DNA of 64,000 bases. It comes from Diphasiastrum complanatum (taxonomy: Eukaryota; Streptophyta; Lycopodiopsida; Lycopodiales; Lycopodiaceae). Below the pieces are notes generated by a model that was not told the DNA's origin, searched no databases, and saw only the letters and a list, made by a program, of their open reading frames with translations. The number at the start of each line of letters is the position of its first letter. The first letter of the stretch is position 1. A program made the position numbers and the translations under genes. This document shows, one piece after another, positions 31,414-42,768 of the stretch. Location of the stretch: assembly GCA_029204225.1 (NCBI GenBank), contig MU831904.1, positions 1 to 64,000 on the forward strand. Direction: 5' to 3'.

Positions 31414-33506
31414 ATGCATCAAATAGGCAATTTTATTATGCTAGTCAGAGAAACATACTACACTTGTTCATTGACCAAGGCACGTTATCCTATTCTTTAG
31501 CAGCAATATTTAGTATACATTTTGCTACACATAAGTACATTTGTGCCTATGTGGCTTGGAGGATATACCTATGTCTAGTTGTAAGGATGTAGTACACACA
31601 CACACACACGTGTGTGTGTGTGTGTGTTAATAAATTGTAGTGGATGCCAACACATAGGTATATCTTGCAATGGGCATTAGCATATATCTTATGTGTCATG
31701 CCACAAATTGAATAATGAATGCATCAACTATGTGAGATTGGGTTGTTGAATATGGAGTAGTTGGATGGATTTTGTATTCATCAAGCACCTAAAATCTTTC
31801 TCAACATATATCCGTTCCTAATTTCTAAGAGGTTGACATTTTGATTGCTTATCATCACCCAAAAAACCATCAAATATTAAATTTATCATGTAATAGATCC
31901 CGAGTTGTATTAGCGTCTCATGATTAGGTTAATTGTGCTAGAAAACATCCTCATAAAAGCAAATGAGATTTATTGTGAATTGTGATGGAAATGCCCAATT
32001 TGAAATGCCAAGGTCCAAAAATGAAGCGAATTTATTTATGCTTGGCATAATTGACAATTTGTTGCTAATTTGGAGTTAAAAATATATGAATATTTGCTTG
32101 AAGAAAGGGTATTGATGTGCATAGTAGGCATTCATTTCAAACAAAGATGGGTAGTGCAATTGGAATTGACTATTGAGCTAAACTCTAGGCAATTGTGGTT
32201 GAGTTATTACTACTTGGGTGATTAAAATTTTGGGCCAAGGCACAAGTCTCAATATTCGAAGGGCCCATTAGCTCAACCACATCGATCAAATGGGAATTGC
32301 AACTAGACACTAGTAGAGAATATACCCGAAGCAAAGTAAACTATCAAATCTAGAAAATCTAGATCTACAAGTAATACAAGTTACCTTATGTTTATAACTA
32401 TCAAAAGTTGAAAGTCGGTACTTGATATCATAGGATCTTAGATGATAGGAAACTCAAAATCTAGCACATTTTCTTGCTAGATGGGATGTAATGTTAACAA
32501 GATTTTGTCAACTAATTCTAAACTTTTAACAAGCATTACTACATTAGAGCTACACATGATTTATATAGAATTAAGTACTAGTTATAAATTTTTAGTCTCA
32601 TATTTCCATTTGCACCTAAGTTTCAACAATGAACAAAGGAGCTTTAATATATAGATCACTTATTTTTAGACTCTGCTATTTATTTTTGTATGAAGCCATA
32701 CCTCCATTTCAAAATACTTTTAAAGGTCGATTTTGGCAATTCAATATGATCACCTAAGTATGGACATCATATCAACTACTTATCATAATTAAGCAAGGAA
32801 TTATTCTTGGGATGATATATTTTCTAGTCAATTATATTCTATAACTTTGCGCACCATAAATGTTTTGCATATTATAATTCTACTTTGAGTTGACCACAAA
32901 AATGTAATTGTTGGGGCATTCATGTAAATTGAAAGGTCTTGTCAATAAAGCTTGTAGATACCTATCTTGGACCAATAACTTAAGTATTATTTTTCAATGG
33001 ACCACATAACGTTGCTTGTCAAGGCTATAGATTCATATTCTACAATAATAAAAGGACTGTTGAACTTGAAAAAAAGAAAATCTCTATGATGATGATGCAA
33101 ATAACAATCACCTCACCACCTCCAAGAAACATATTGTGATATCTTTATACTCATAGCACATAAAATGTGGCCCTCTAAAATCTAGCTTTCTACTTCACTC
33201 CCCAAGATAAACTTCTACAATAACTAGAAGATGGTTTTGAAAACACATTTCTTTTCCCACTTTTTAGATAACCAAAAACTTCCTAAAATAACCAAGTAGG
33301 TCTCTCCTATACTTTTCATGTCCCTAAAGCTCTTGTGTATGTATAGAGAAAGGATCTTTCAAGTAGCCTTTATAACTTCCTACATGTAGTTCATAGTATT
33401 TAGGAGTAGTAAGATCAATAAATTTTCTTACAATTAAAGGCTTTCACATTTACAAGCCAAGTATGATTTGGATAAACATTATCATGGAATATAAAACTTT
33501 ATAATT
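31414..33506. other. Unassigned AT-rich DNA with an (AC)n/(GT)n palindrome
   Basis: No coding similarity, LTR or element end is seen in about 2.1 kb. The only strong structure is the nested palindrome at 31562-31664: a 16-unit-base (AC)n arm at 31594-31609 meets a (GT)n arm at 31610-31625, flanked by 13-base inverted repeats GATATACCTATGT and ACATAGGTATATC. Confidence 0.5.
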
Positions 33507-33755
33507 AAGCTCAATATTGTGAAAGAAACTTTTACTTTGCTATGGCTACATTAGTATAGTAGCTTCATTCTTGAAATGACACACTACTACATATGTGAGC
33601 ATTTTGCCATGCGACGCTGCCACGTGAAATGAAGCTCAATATTGTGAAAGAAACTTTTACTTTGCTATGGCTACATTAGTATAGTAGCTTCATTCTTGAA
33701 ATGACACACTACTACATATGTGAGCATTTTGCCATGCGACGCTGCCACGTGAAAT
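33507..33755 (+). repeat. Perfect 125-bp tandem duplication
   Basis: The sequence beginning AAGCTCAATATTGTG at 33507 and ending CACGTGAAAT at 33630 is repeated from 33632 to 33755 without a visible difference. Perfect identity points to a very recent duplication. Confidence 0.95.
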
Positions 33756-34260
33756 CGAGACTTAGCCAAAATTTTGCCTTTTTTCTTTTTGTGTGGCTTT
33801 ACCACACGTGGTATATCCATGCCAGCAATTATTCAACAACATTGCCGGTCAAAAATGGATTGACTATGGGTATGAGAAAGCAGGAGTGCCACCTCTAAAT
33901 TTTCATGTAGCAATGCCACGTGTGGCACTACCACGCAAGAGATTTTGTTTTCTTCAAAAATTATCACAAAATGAGTGCGAAAATGATTTTTGTGGAAGAG
34001 CCACACAAAGTCATCATTTAGCCACTTTGAGACAAGCATTTTGGAGATTTGTCACGTGTGACACTACCACGCATGGCAATAGTTACAAATATTTGTCTGA
34101 AAATTTTCCATGCATGGCAATATTTACAAAAACTTTCTTGAAAATTTGCCACACATGGCTTGGGACAAGTCAATGTTTAGAAAATATTGCTTGGACATGT
34201 GGTAAAAGACAATTTTTGAAAGAAATACAACAATGTAACAAGATGTAAGGATTTAAATAA
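33756..34260 (+). other. Non-coding stretch dense in CACGTG (G-box) palindromes
   Basis: GCCACGTG, CCACACGTGG, GCCACGTGTGGCAC and TCACGTGTGACAC occur within 350 bases, each followed by similar ACTACCACGC-like sequence. It reads as a degenerate repeat family. The 151-codon frame 33793-34248 only translates these repeats and is not called. Confidence 0.45.
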
Positions 34261-34319
34261 TATGTATGCAATTATGTAAACTATTATGTTATCACAGAAA
34301 TGGTTGTGACATATATAGT

Positions 34320-34612
34320 TTATTCATCATCACAAGATTCAAATTCATTAACCAATACATCTTGCAACTCATCTCCACTTAGATGAATCTCATCATTACT
34401 ATAGTAATCCGACCCTCTTTCAATATTGTTGTTTGTGTTAGAATCATTCAGTTCATTTTTAGTGTTTTCAACATGTAAGAAATTTGGAGATATTTCTTAA
34501 TCCTCATCAACTATGTTTGTGTTGTCAATATTCAAGTCCTCCATTTCAATCTCAATATATGCATTTTGAAATACATGTCTTGTGTGTGGCTTAAACAACA
34601 CACTTGTTGTTT
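34320..34612 (-). pseudogene. Unknown minus-strand coding fragment, acidic C-terminus
   Basis: The minus strand gives about 97 codons in one frame with a single stop: LFKPHTRHVFQNAYIEIEME, NIDNTNIVDED, then after TAA the acidic SDYYSNDEIHLSGDELQDVL and a final stop. It resembles the acidic tail of a DNA-transposon transposase or of a host protein, but I cannot name the family. No retroelement motif is present. Confidence 0.3.
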
Positions 34613-35305
34613 AGTAGATCCGGTTGAAAAAATACCTACACATTTTAACAATGTTAAGTTAAAAGGGGATCAACCTCTTGAGGAGAAGATCTAGAGCCAA
34701 AGATGCCTAGATAAACCAAAGAAACCAAGAACCAAAAAAAGAAAATACCAAAATCAAGAAAAATACCAAAAAGAAGAAGAAAAGAGAAGAATCTCACCCC
34801 TAGATCTAAGCCATTCCACCTTTGAATCATGCACTAAGCTTGACAATCCTAATTGGCTTAGATCCTCATTCCTATCTCGTCGTTCTCCATTGGATCGGAA
34901 CCTGATACTACACACAATGGCTCACCCAGTTGAAAAACCAAAACCCCTTCCTTGTCCTCTGTCCGGTGAATAATTAGTATTACTCGTCGATTACTCGCCC
35001 CTGCCCATTACTTGCTATTAGAAAAATTTCAAAAATTTTGAGATAATATCTGAGTGACTGACTATCAGAATCCATCTGCATTTTTTGATTTTTTCAGATC
35101 GCTTTTTATTTTTTGCAATTTCTTGTTTTCTTTCCACCTGATTTTTTGTTTGATCTCGATCTGATCTTGATCTTGTTTCAATTTCACTTCGGTTCGATTT
35201 GTGCCTACATCTATCCTTTGATCACGCTATCATAGAAAAGATCTACAAAAATATCCAAAAAATCTAAAATGAACAACACCAGAAATAGGCACGTTTTTCA
35301 TCTCG
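34613..35305 (+). other. Purine-rich then T-rich stretch before a gag relic
   Basis: An A/G-rich tract (34690-34800) is followed by a T-rich tract (35080-35130). By position this could be the leader of the gag relic at 35306, but no LTR or primer site was found. Confidence 0.35.
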
Positions 35306-36200
35306 GTGTATGCATCTCAAATCCAGTTGGAGATCATCAACTTGGAACTCCCAGATCTTGAGAAATCAGTTAATGCACTGATCGAAATACCCCATGAACA
35401 TGTTGACATAGATCCACCAACAAGATGGATAATCCTAGGCCATTTGTACATGATGTTGTCAGGAACTTTTCCAAAATCAGCCTCCCATGGTTTGATGGAA
35501 AGGGAGATCCTTGACAATTTTTACAAATCTACACCCAGGCTTGCAGATCCTATGGAAACGATATCCTGCAAGAGTTGGTAAGATATTTCAACATGTGCCC
35601 CCGATACTGTGAAAGATTGGTATTTCAATCTGGAGCAAAACGAATGCGATGATTGGAATACTTTGCAAGCCGAATTCATCACCTGCTTCAAGACCACTCG
35701 TTTTCTTTTTGATCCCTTCTTGAAACTAGGATGTATCCACATGGACAAGAATATCGAGTCATTGCACGACTATATAGAATGGATAAAAAAATTGCACGAT
35801 GGATGTGATCCTGATTATGAGAGAAGACGCCAAAAGAAATGAAGGGCCAAATGTAAGACTAATCTTTATAATGATGCTTCTACCTCTATGGCCAATAGTA
35901 CTGACACTATCATATCCACCATAGAGAAGTTGCACACCCAGAGCAATGAGCAATTCAGAAGCTCTTCACTGACCTTACCACGACCGTTGATCAAAAACTG
36001 AAAGGCTTGCAATCTGGACTCACTCACGCCTATCTTAGAAGAGAGTCCAATTTGTGTCCACATTGCGTTGACAACCACATGGGGAATGCATGCTCGCAGT
36101 TAAGACAAAAGTTAGAGTGGCATGTACGATACTGCCACATCTGCAATATGATCAATCATGTCACAACCTACTACATATACAACCTATGGAACCAAGCTAT
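35306..36200 (+). pseudogene. Ty3-type gag relic with defective zinc knuckle
   Basis: Across three frames the order is KISLPWFDGKGDP, a stop, QFLQIYTQACRSYGND, then VKDWYFNLEQNECDDWNTLQ, FITCFKTTRFLFDPF, NIESLHDYIEWIKKL, then CPHCVDNHMGNAC and CHICNMINHVTTYY. This is a Retrotrans_gag capsid core followed by a zinc knuckle whose last Cys is Tyr. No protease, RT or integrase follows within 2 kb. It is related to 19802-20475 and 60906-62010. Confidence 0.75.
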
Positions 36201-38494
36201 ATGCCCTGCACCAATCTCATCCCGTTGGCACAACGACAAAGTGCCTTAACCCAACTACCTCAACATGGACAATGGTTAGTTGTCAATGTTGGATTGGGCA
36301 AAAGAGATCTGAATACTTGTCCTTGCTAATCATGTGTTTAGCTGATAAAACAAATTTTAAACCTGTTAAAAGAAGTGTAGTAAGAAAGATGTAGACAAAA
36401 AATATTGAGGAATTATGGGAAGATGGAAAGGAAGAAGACCCTAGATCTCAATTTAAAGCATAGTAAGAGGTGGGTGAAGAAAATGATGTATTGTTAAGAT
36501 GATTTGAGAGAGGCATTGTAAAGATCGCCAAGTGTAGATCCTCTAGATCCTATTACATGTGCCAAAAGGACTATTGTGGAGCCAAACCATCCATCCAACT
36601 GGAAGCCAAGAGTCAAACCCCAATCAGCTTCTCCCCCAGGGCATCGTGATTGAATACATGAGAGGAGTTGATCTTGGTTACTAGAAACAGGAAAATAGGT
36701 GTGTAGTAGGATGAGTTCCTATAGATATATATATAAGTCCCTGGGGCTAGGAATATTTTCTACAAAAATTTCAATTTTCATCCACTTGTCTTTTATCTAT
36801 TCTACTTGCATATATAACCATCAGACATCATGCAGTAGCTCCACATGTCCTCATGGGTATGCTTGGGCCCTCACAAGATTATTAATTATATTTTTGGCCT
36901 AGTCTGGGAATGGTGAGGCATAAATAATAAACACATACACTAGAGTAACAAACTTGACTACTTTTAGCCTGAAGATTAGTGTTATAGACTTTCTCCATTG
37001 ACATAACTGCACATTGTTCAATTTTTTGATGGTTTTTTATGGGTTTTTACTAGTACTCACTGTTTTAGCTTGAAATTCATCGAACCTACTATATGTAAAT
37101 GATTTTTAGAATTGTACCTCCTAATTTCTAGTCATTATGAAAATTTCTAATGATTGCATGGCATGAAAGCATCTACAATGTCTGTCTCTGATAAGCTAGC
37201 ATCTCAACGTCAATGCACGCTTGAGCCATATGGTCAATATTGAATCAAGGCTATATTTTGGTCAAAATTTGATGATTTTGGCTAGAGTTGACTGGTAAGA
37301 ATTGATATTGAGCATAATCAGAAGTTTTGGCACTTGCATGTAGGTGAATTATAGTAGCTAGGGTTTGATTACATTGTATGTGAATCTAATCTATCAAAAC
37401 ATGCTAAATTTGTCAAAAAAACATGGTTTTTTATGGTTTTATCACTAGTTTTAATCAATATCTTTGCATGATTCTCGAAGGTGTATTGAAGTTGTCTAGA
37501 GGCTGTGAACAATTTTGGTAGGCAATTCTCACTGTTAAGGATCTCAAAAGTTCAAATATTAGTGTATTCTCGATTGTATTCTCGATGGTTTTTTAGCATG
37601 AATAACTCTTTATACTGAATCTAAAATCTCTTAATCTATATATAGTCTAGAAAATGTGAAGAATTGAAAAAGATTATCTATGTTAGATATAGGGGTCTTA
37701 TGTTTTTTACATCAAGCATCTAGGTGTAGGATGTTGATAGGAATAAATTTGACATAGATGGCAAATTATGCATTTCCACTTATAATGCCACTATTGAGCC
37801 AAAATAGAGTAAGAGGCTAAACACTTGCCAATTAGAGTGTAGACAAGTGTAAAGTTTTTGTTTGATGAATTCCAAGAGGTCCAATAGGATTTAGAGGTGG
37901 AACCTTGTGAGGTCCAATAGGAAATTGAGGTGTGCTTGAATATAGTCCAATAAAATTAAGAGGTGCATGGATCAATGATCCAATAGGATCAAGAGGTGAC
38001 AAAATATGGTCCAATCATAGTTAAGCATAGTGGTAGCTCGTGGACCTACTAGTATCATTGTACTCCTCATTTTGAAGCTAATTGATTTGGTGATTTCATG
38101 GATTTTGTGAGTTATTGGATTTCTAGCTTTCTCTCTCTACCCGAGAGCTCATGATGCATTTCCTCTCTCTACCCGAGGAGAGCAGCTTGTTTTTACTTAG
38201 ATTATGTTTTGAATACTTCCCACACGTGTGAGTGAGAGTTGGAAGTGATTGAATGCATGTAGTAGTGTGTTTTTGCCATAGGATTCAAGATTGATCTTGA
38301 ATCTCAATCTAGTCTTGATCTTGGTGCATCTACACACCTTAGGAGATCACAAGTACATGTAGTGGACAGTCCACACGTGTGAAATTCAACAGAAAATAGG
38401 TATCAATTTATCGCATCTAGTATGTATTATTGTGTTCATTATCAATCTTCTATTGAATTGAATAGATTACAATGATCTATATACAATTTACATT
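36201..38494. other. Unassigned DNA with a 33-bp minisatellite and LTR-like sequence
   Basis: No gene is recognised over 2.3 kb. About four copies of a 33-34-bp unit with GGTCCAATAGGAT at its start lie at 37878-38015. From about 38140 to 38393 there are CT-rich tracts and two CACACGTGTG motifs, and the stretch ends GAAATTCAACA. That is like an LTR end of the copia families here, but GAAAATAGGTATCAATTT follows instead of a proper primer site. Confidence 0.4.
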
Positions 38495-38973
38495 TGTGCG
38501 GATGTGAGGCCATTGTGCCGTCTGGAGGAGATCATAGGCGGCTACTGTCATTTCAAGTTAGTTTGCATAGCACAAGAAGTGAGCGTGAAGTCCAACATTC
38601 GGCTATCAAGGAATGGCTTCAGTCATTTTTGTGAAAAATGCGAAAAAGCCGAAGAATGCAAAAAAGCTAAAGGTTCGCAAAAATGCAAAAAAGCCAAAGG
38701 CGTCGAGACTGTGTGCGGTTTGCCTTGAGAAGACTTCGATGTCAATGACGAAGTCGATCCCGTTTCTTACAAGAGCTCCATTTTGAATAGTGACCTTGGA
38801 TGATCGTCAAAGACTCCGAGCAAGCCAATAAGTCGGGAACTTCGGGCAAGTAGACATCGGAAAAGTCGAAGGAACACGGTCATCGACTTTTTGACAATGC
38901 GAGGAAAAATACAACAATATGAATGGAAACAGATTAACATGGGATTTAGGAGGAAGAGGAGATAAATCCAACA
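38495..38973 (-). repeat. 3' LTR of element H (left limit uncertain)
   Basis: On the minus strand it starts TGTTGGATTTATCTCC right after a G-rich polypurine tract. TGTGCGGATG at 38495 would give the matching CA end. The LTR holds a short repeat of AAAAAAGCCAAAGG type at 38636-38702, which produces a Lys/Ala-rich frame on the plus strand that is not a gene. Confidence 0.5.
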
Positions 38974-39583
38974 CCCCCACTCCCCCCCTTGATCTGGATC
39001 CATGAATGTCATGATCTTCAGACTAAGCAATGCACAAAATCTATTATGTGTATTAATACTCAATGCCTTTGTAAAAACATCTGCAACCATGTCCTACGTT
39101 CGACAGTACGTTAAGCTTACATCTCTGTCAAAAATCTTGCCCCTGACATAATGATATCGAATTTCAATGTGCTTACTCCTAGAGTGAAATCTAGGGTTGG
39201 CTGATAAGGCAATGACACTCTGATTATCACAAAATATGATTGTCGGAGTGATTAGATTCAAACTAATGTGCGACAATAATTTCTCAATCAAAATGCTTAT
39301 TTAATAGATTGAGAAACAACAATATACTCTGCTTCTATAGATGAAAGAACAATAGAGGTTTTATTATGACTGTTCTAGGAAATAGGACCACCGTTGAGGA
39401 AGAATGTAAATCCAGATGTGGATTTACAAATTTCTACATCTCCTCCCCAACTTGCATCAGAATATCCACTAAGCCAATGAAGATTGTCGTTGTTGACTTC
39501 TCCATAGCAGATGCACTGGTCCATAGTAGCTCAAATATACCTCATGCCTCTTATGAGATCCTTCCAATGGGTGATGCTAGGAT
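38974..39583 (-). pseudogene. Copia element H: RNase H end and polypurine tract
   Basis: On the minus strand: THWKDLIRGMRYI, WLSGYSDASWGGD (RNase H first Asp), SSIEAEYIVVSQ, then IIFCDNQSVIALSANPRFHS, KHIEIRYHYVRG and VADVFTKAL, the standard copia RNase H. The polypurine tract is 38974-38990 (G-rich on the minus strand). Stops and one frameshift break it. RT is missing: the sequence ends at 39583 where element F begins. H may be the tail of element J or a separate element. Confidence 0.82.
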
Positions 39584-40528
39584 TGTGAAGAATTGCCAAA
39601 ATTGTGAAGAATTGCCAAAATTGGCAAATCTAGCTTGATAAAAAACCATGTAGTATAATGTAGATCTTGTACATAAATGGATTCCACACATGTGAGGCCA
39701 AGATGCCACGTGTCAATCCACTCCTAATGTAGTGGTCAAGTCCATAAGGTTGGTCATGTCATTTTGGTACAATACTTTTCATTCCAATGTAAGGACCAAA
39801 GATTATCGTATTTCAATTATAGAAATAATGGTAGTGTTTTGCTCTTCAAGTAGAGAGTGTAGAATCTACTTGTTTTCCATCAAAGAAGTTGTCAATGGTG
39901 GAAATGTGATCTTTCAAGAGTCAAAGATTTGTAAACTTGAAGAAGAACATTTGGATCAATACCTTATTCAATTTATTGATAGTTTGGAGTCAAGTCACGT
40001 TGAGGAGCAAGCTCAAGACCCGAGGACTCCAAGAAGAACCATGAGTATCAAGATGGAGCCATCAAGGCTCAATCATATGGATCAAGCAAGGCAAGTTGTC
40101 TTTGGCAACATTATGTATGCACTTAGTAGTTTAATTGATGTATCTTCAAGTGCACAAAATGTCTTTGAATCCATGGCTTGGCATGATGTTTAGTTTTGAA
40201 GTGTGCTACATGTATATAGACACATCTATGGAACATCTTCTAAGGAATCCTGTAAGAAGTGGTGAAAGATCCTTCATGGACATCATTGTCTATTGGAGTC
40301 TCAAAGGTTCCTTGTTTGTAGATGGATTTTTTAGACACTTCTAAAAGCTTTCATTCATTTATCAAGAGAGTTGTAAATAGATCAAGCTAAATTTGAGGAG
40401 TGTGAAGAATTGCCAAAAATTGGCAAATCTAGCTTGATCAAAAACCGTGTAGTATAATGTAAATTTTGTACATAAATGGATTCCACACATGCGAGGCCAA
40501 GATAACACGTTTCAATCCACTCCTAATG
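39584..40528 (+). mobile_element. Small copia derivative F with 128-bp terminal repeats
   Basis: Two direct repeats start TGTGAAGAATTGCC and end CCACTCCTAATG (39603-39729 and 40401-40528). The right one is preceded by the polypurine tract AATTTGAGGAG. A 19-base partial copy precedes the left repeat (39584-39602). The 670-base interior holds only scraps of the post-integrase linker (FQESKI, EEQAQDPRTPRRTMSIKMEP) and a short RT-end scrap (SGERSFMDIIVY). It lacks a primer site and all catalytic domains. The repeats lack a CA end and no target duplication is seen, so the repeats are truncated LTRs or the copy was rearranged. Confidence 0.6.
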
Positions 40529-41920
40529 GTGCAAAAGTTTTCTCATAGTCTATCCCTCTCTCTTGAGCATAACCTTTTGCAACTAATCTTGCTTTATGTT
40601 TGTTAACACTCCCATTTGCATTCAACTTAAGCTTGAAGACCCACTTGCATCCTATTACATTCCTTTGAGGTCTATCAACAAGCAACCAAGTTTCATTCTC
40701 AATCAAGGCATTATACTCATCCAGCATAGCTTTGTACCATTCTTTGGAGTTCAATGCATCTTCAACATTAGATGGTTATTCAAAACTAGATAAAGCATAA
40801 GAAGTGGATGAGATATCCTCAACTTGCTGCCCTTTTCCTTGATATGTGAGCCTTGATGGCTCCACTTTTGCCCTTGAAGATCTCCTTGGTGTGATAGGTG
40901 GGTTTGGTGCTTGATCCTCCATGAGCTCCTCCTCAAAACCAAGATCTTGCTCCTCGGCCATCTTCTTATTGATTGTTGGAGCACTTGAGCCTTCTTCAAG
41001 CATATGCATATGATGTTCATCAAATATAACATCCCTTGAAACAACAAATTTGCTCAAGGATGGGAGATAGACTTTGTAGCCCTTGCTTGAGCTAGCATAT
41101 CCAAGCATGATCCCTCTTGTGGAAGATGGATCCTCCTTGGTTCTTGTTTCCAATGGCACATGCACATAACATATACACCCAAAAACTTTCAAGTGATTAA
41201 GATTGGGTTTCTTTCCATACAACATCTCATAAGGAGTTTTGCCTTCAATTGCTTTGCAAGACACCCTATTCATCAAGTAGTTTGCACATACAAGAGACTC
41301 ACCCCAAAAGAATTTGGGCAAACAAGCATCTAATCTTAAAGCCTTAGAACATTCACATAGTGTTCTATTCCTTCTTTCAGCAACTCCATTTTGTTGAGGA
41401 GTGTAAGGACAAGAAGTTTCTTTCTTGATCCCTTCCTCCTCACAATAGGCCTTGAACTCATTGGAGATAAATTATCCACCATTTTCACTTATAAGAATCT
41501 GGATGCTTTTCCACAAACAACTTGAACTTTACAAAAGTATCAAATACTTGAGACTTGAAGGAAAGTAAGAACACCCAGCAATATCTTGAGTAGTCATCAA
41601 TGAAGGTTAAAAACATAGATGAACCTCCATTAGATTTGGTGCTAGCAATGTGCACATCCGAGTGTATGAGTTCAAGAGGATGAGATGACTTTGTAATGGA
41701 GTTAGGAAACACCTTCTTATGTGCCTTGGATAAAGCACAAGCTTCACAAACCTTGTCTTCCTTCCCAATAGACCTTGGTAGGCCTAAAGCATACTCCTCC
41801 TTGATCATAGCCTCCATGGAACCCGAGTTGACATGTCCAAGTCTTTTGTGCCATAAAGTGAAGGTAGATATCTTGCTCTTCTCGGCCAACATGACAACAT
41901 TAGTATCCACAAATGTATCC
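40529..41920 (-). pseudogene. Copia element J, 3' part: integrase, linker, RT start
   Basis: On the minus strand from 41920: LWHKRLGHVNSGSM, CEACALSKAHKKVF, LIHSDVHIAS, TFIDDYSRYCW, a broken stretch near 41485-41450, then TPQQNGVAERRN, FFWGESLVCANYLMNR, KPNLNHLKVFGC, GYASSSKGYKVY, the linker TPRRSSRAKVEPSRL, and the RT N-terminus (KEWYKAMLDEYNALI, IGCKWVFKLKLN) to EKTFAP, where it is cut by element F. Breaks include stops near 41470 and 40776. The upstream half of the same element is at 48156-51007, separated by element I. Confidence 0.88.
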
Positions 41921-42753
41921 TGTGGAAAAAGTACAAAAAGGACCAAAAGTGGATCTTAATCTGATCCTCAAGAGGGATTGGTTGTCAGATTACTTGATCT
42001 ATCAATCTACTTGAGATTAAGATCAATCTAGATCAATTCTAGACATAAAATCTTAACAAGAACAATCATTAATTGAAGGTAGGTGTACTTTCTAATTTCC
42101 CACGTGTGAAACCCTGTATGAGTATGGACTCCAATCAGAAAATCAAGTACACATTGATAGCACCTCAAAACAATCAAAACAAATGTAGACAAATGGAGAG
42201 AATCACTCAAAATTGCTTCCAAAACCAAGATTGGTGTCTCACAATGATTATGGCCAAATGCGGCTCTATATATACAATAAGTGGGAGCTCGTGGTACTGA
42301 TCATCCCTTTGATCCCACATGTGTGAAGGTGCTTTGTCATATTATGATTCATCATGCAAAACTGACACTTGGACAAAACCTTCTATTTTGAGCACTTTTG
42401 GTCCATTTTCCTTCTATATGGAGATCTACTTGAAAATATTCTAGAAGTCAAAATTCGTCTACTTCAGCTTATTCCACACATGTGAGCTGTCCTCTACACA
42501 TGGGATTTGACACCTAACCAAAGGATGTGGCTCATGCAATCAAAAGATTGATGCCATGTGTCATATGTCTAGAAAACCAGTTTTTGGCCTTTTTAGCCAC
42601 TAGAACTTGAATTAAATCATATGTACAACCTATATGATTAAGATACATGACAAGTACACTGTTTTCACACGTGGGAACAGACTCCACACATGTGTAATCA
42701 TCCTATATACAAGATTTTTGGCCTCTACCAAGCTTATTTTTGCATTTTTCACA
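41921..42753 (-). repeat. 3' LTR of element I (833 bp)
   Basis: On the plus strand it begins TGTGGAAAAAG and ends TTTTTCACA. The TATA box (TATATATAG on the minus strand) is near 42269-42277. Several copies of the CACACGTG/CACATGTG type lie in it (near 42099, 42313, 42475, 42667, 42690). It is very similar to 47329-48155. Confidence 0.92.
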
Positions 42754-42768
42754 CTCCTCAAAAATCTA
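42754..42768 (-). promoter_or_regulatory. Polypurine tract of element I
   Basis: On the minus strand the sequence ends TTTTTGAGGAG immediately before the 3' LTR. Confidence 0.8.

Noticed and set aside
33793-34248. 151-codon plus-strand frame
   Set aside because: It translates repeats containing CACGTG motifs; no family similarity or codon pattern supports a gene.
36007-36394. Three overlapping frames as separate small proteins
   Set aside because: They are alternative readings of the decayed zinc-knuckle region of the gag relic.
38504-38728. Lys/Ala-rich frame resembling a DNA-binding or histone-like tail
   Set aside because: The pattern comes from a short AAAAAAGCCAAAGG repeat inside the LTR of element H.
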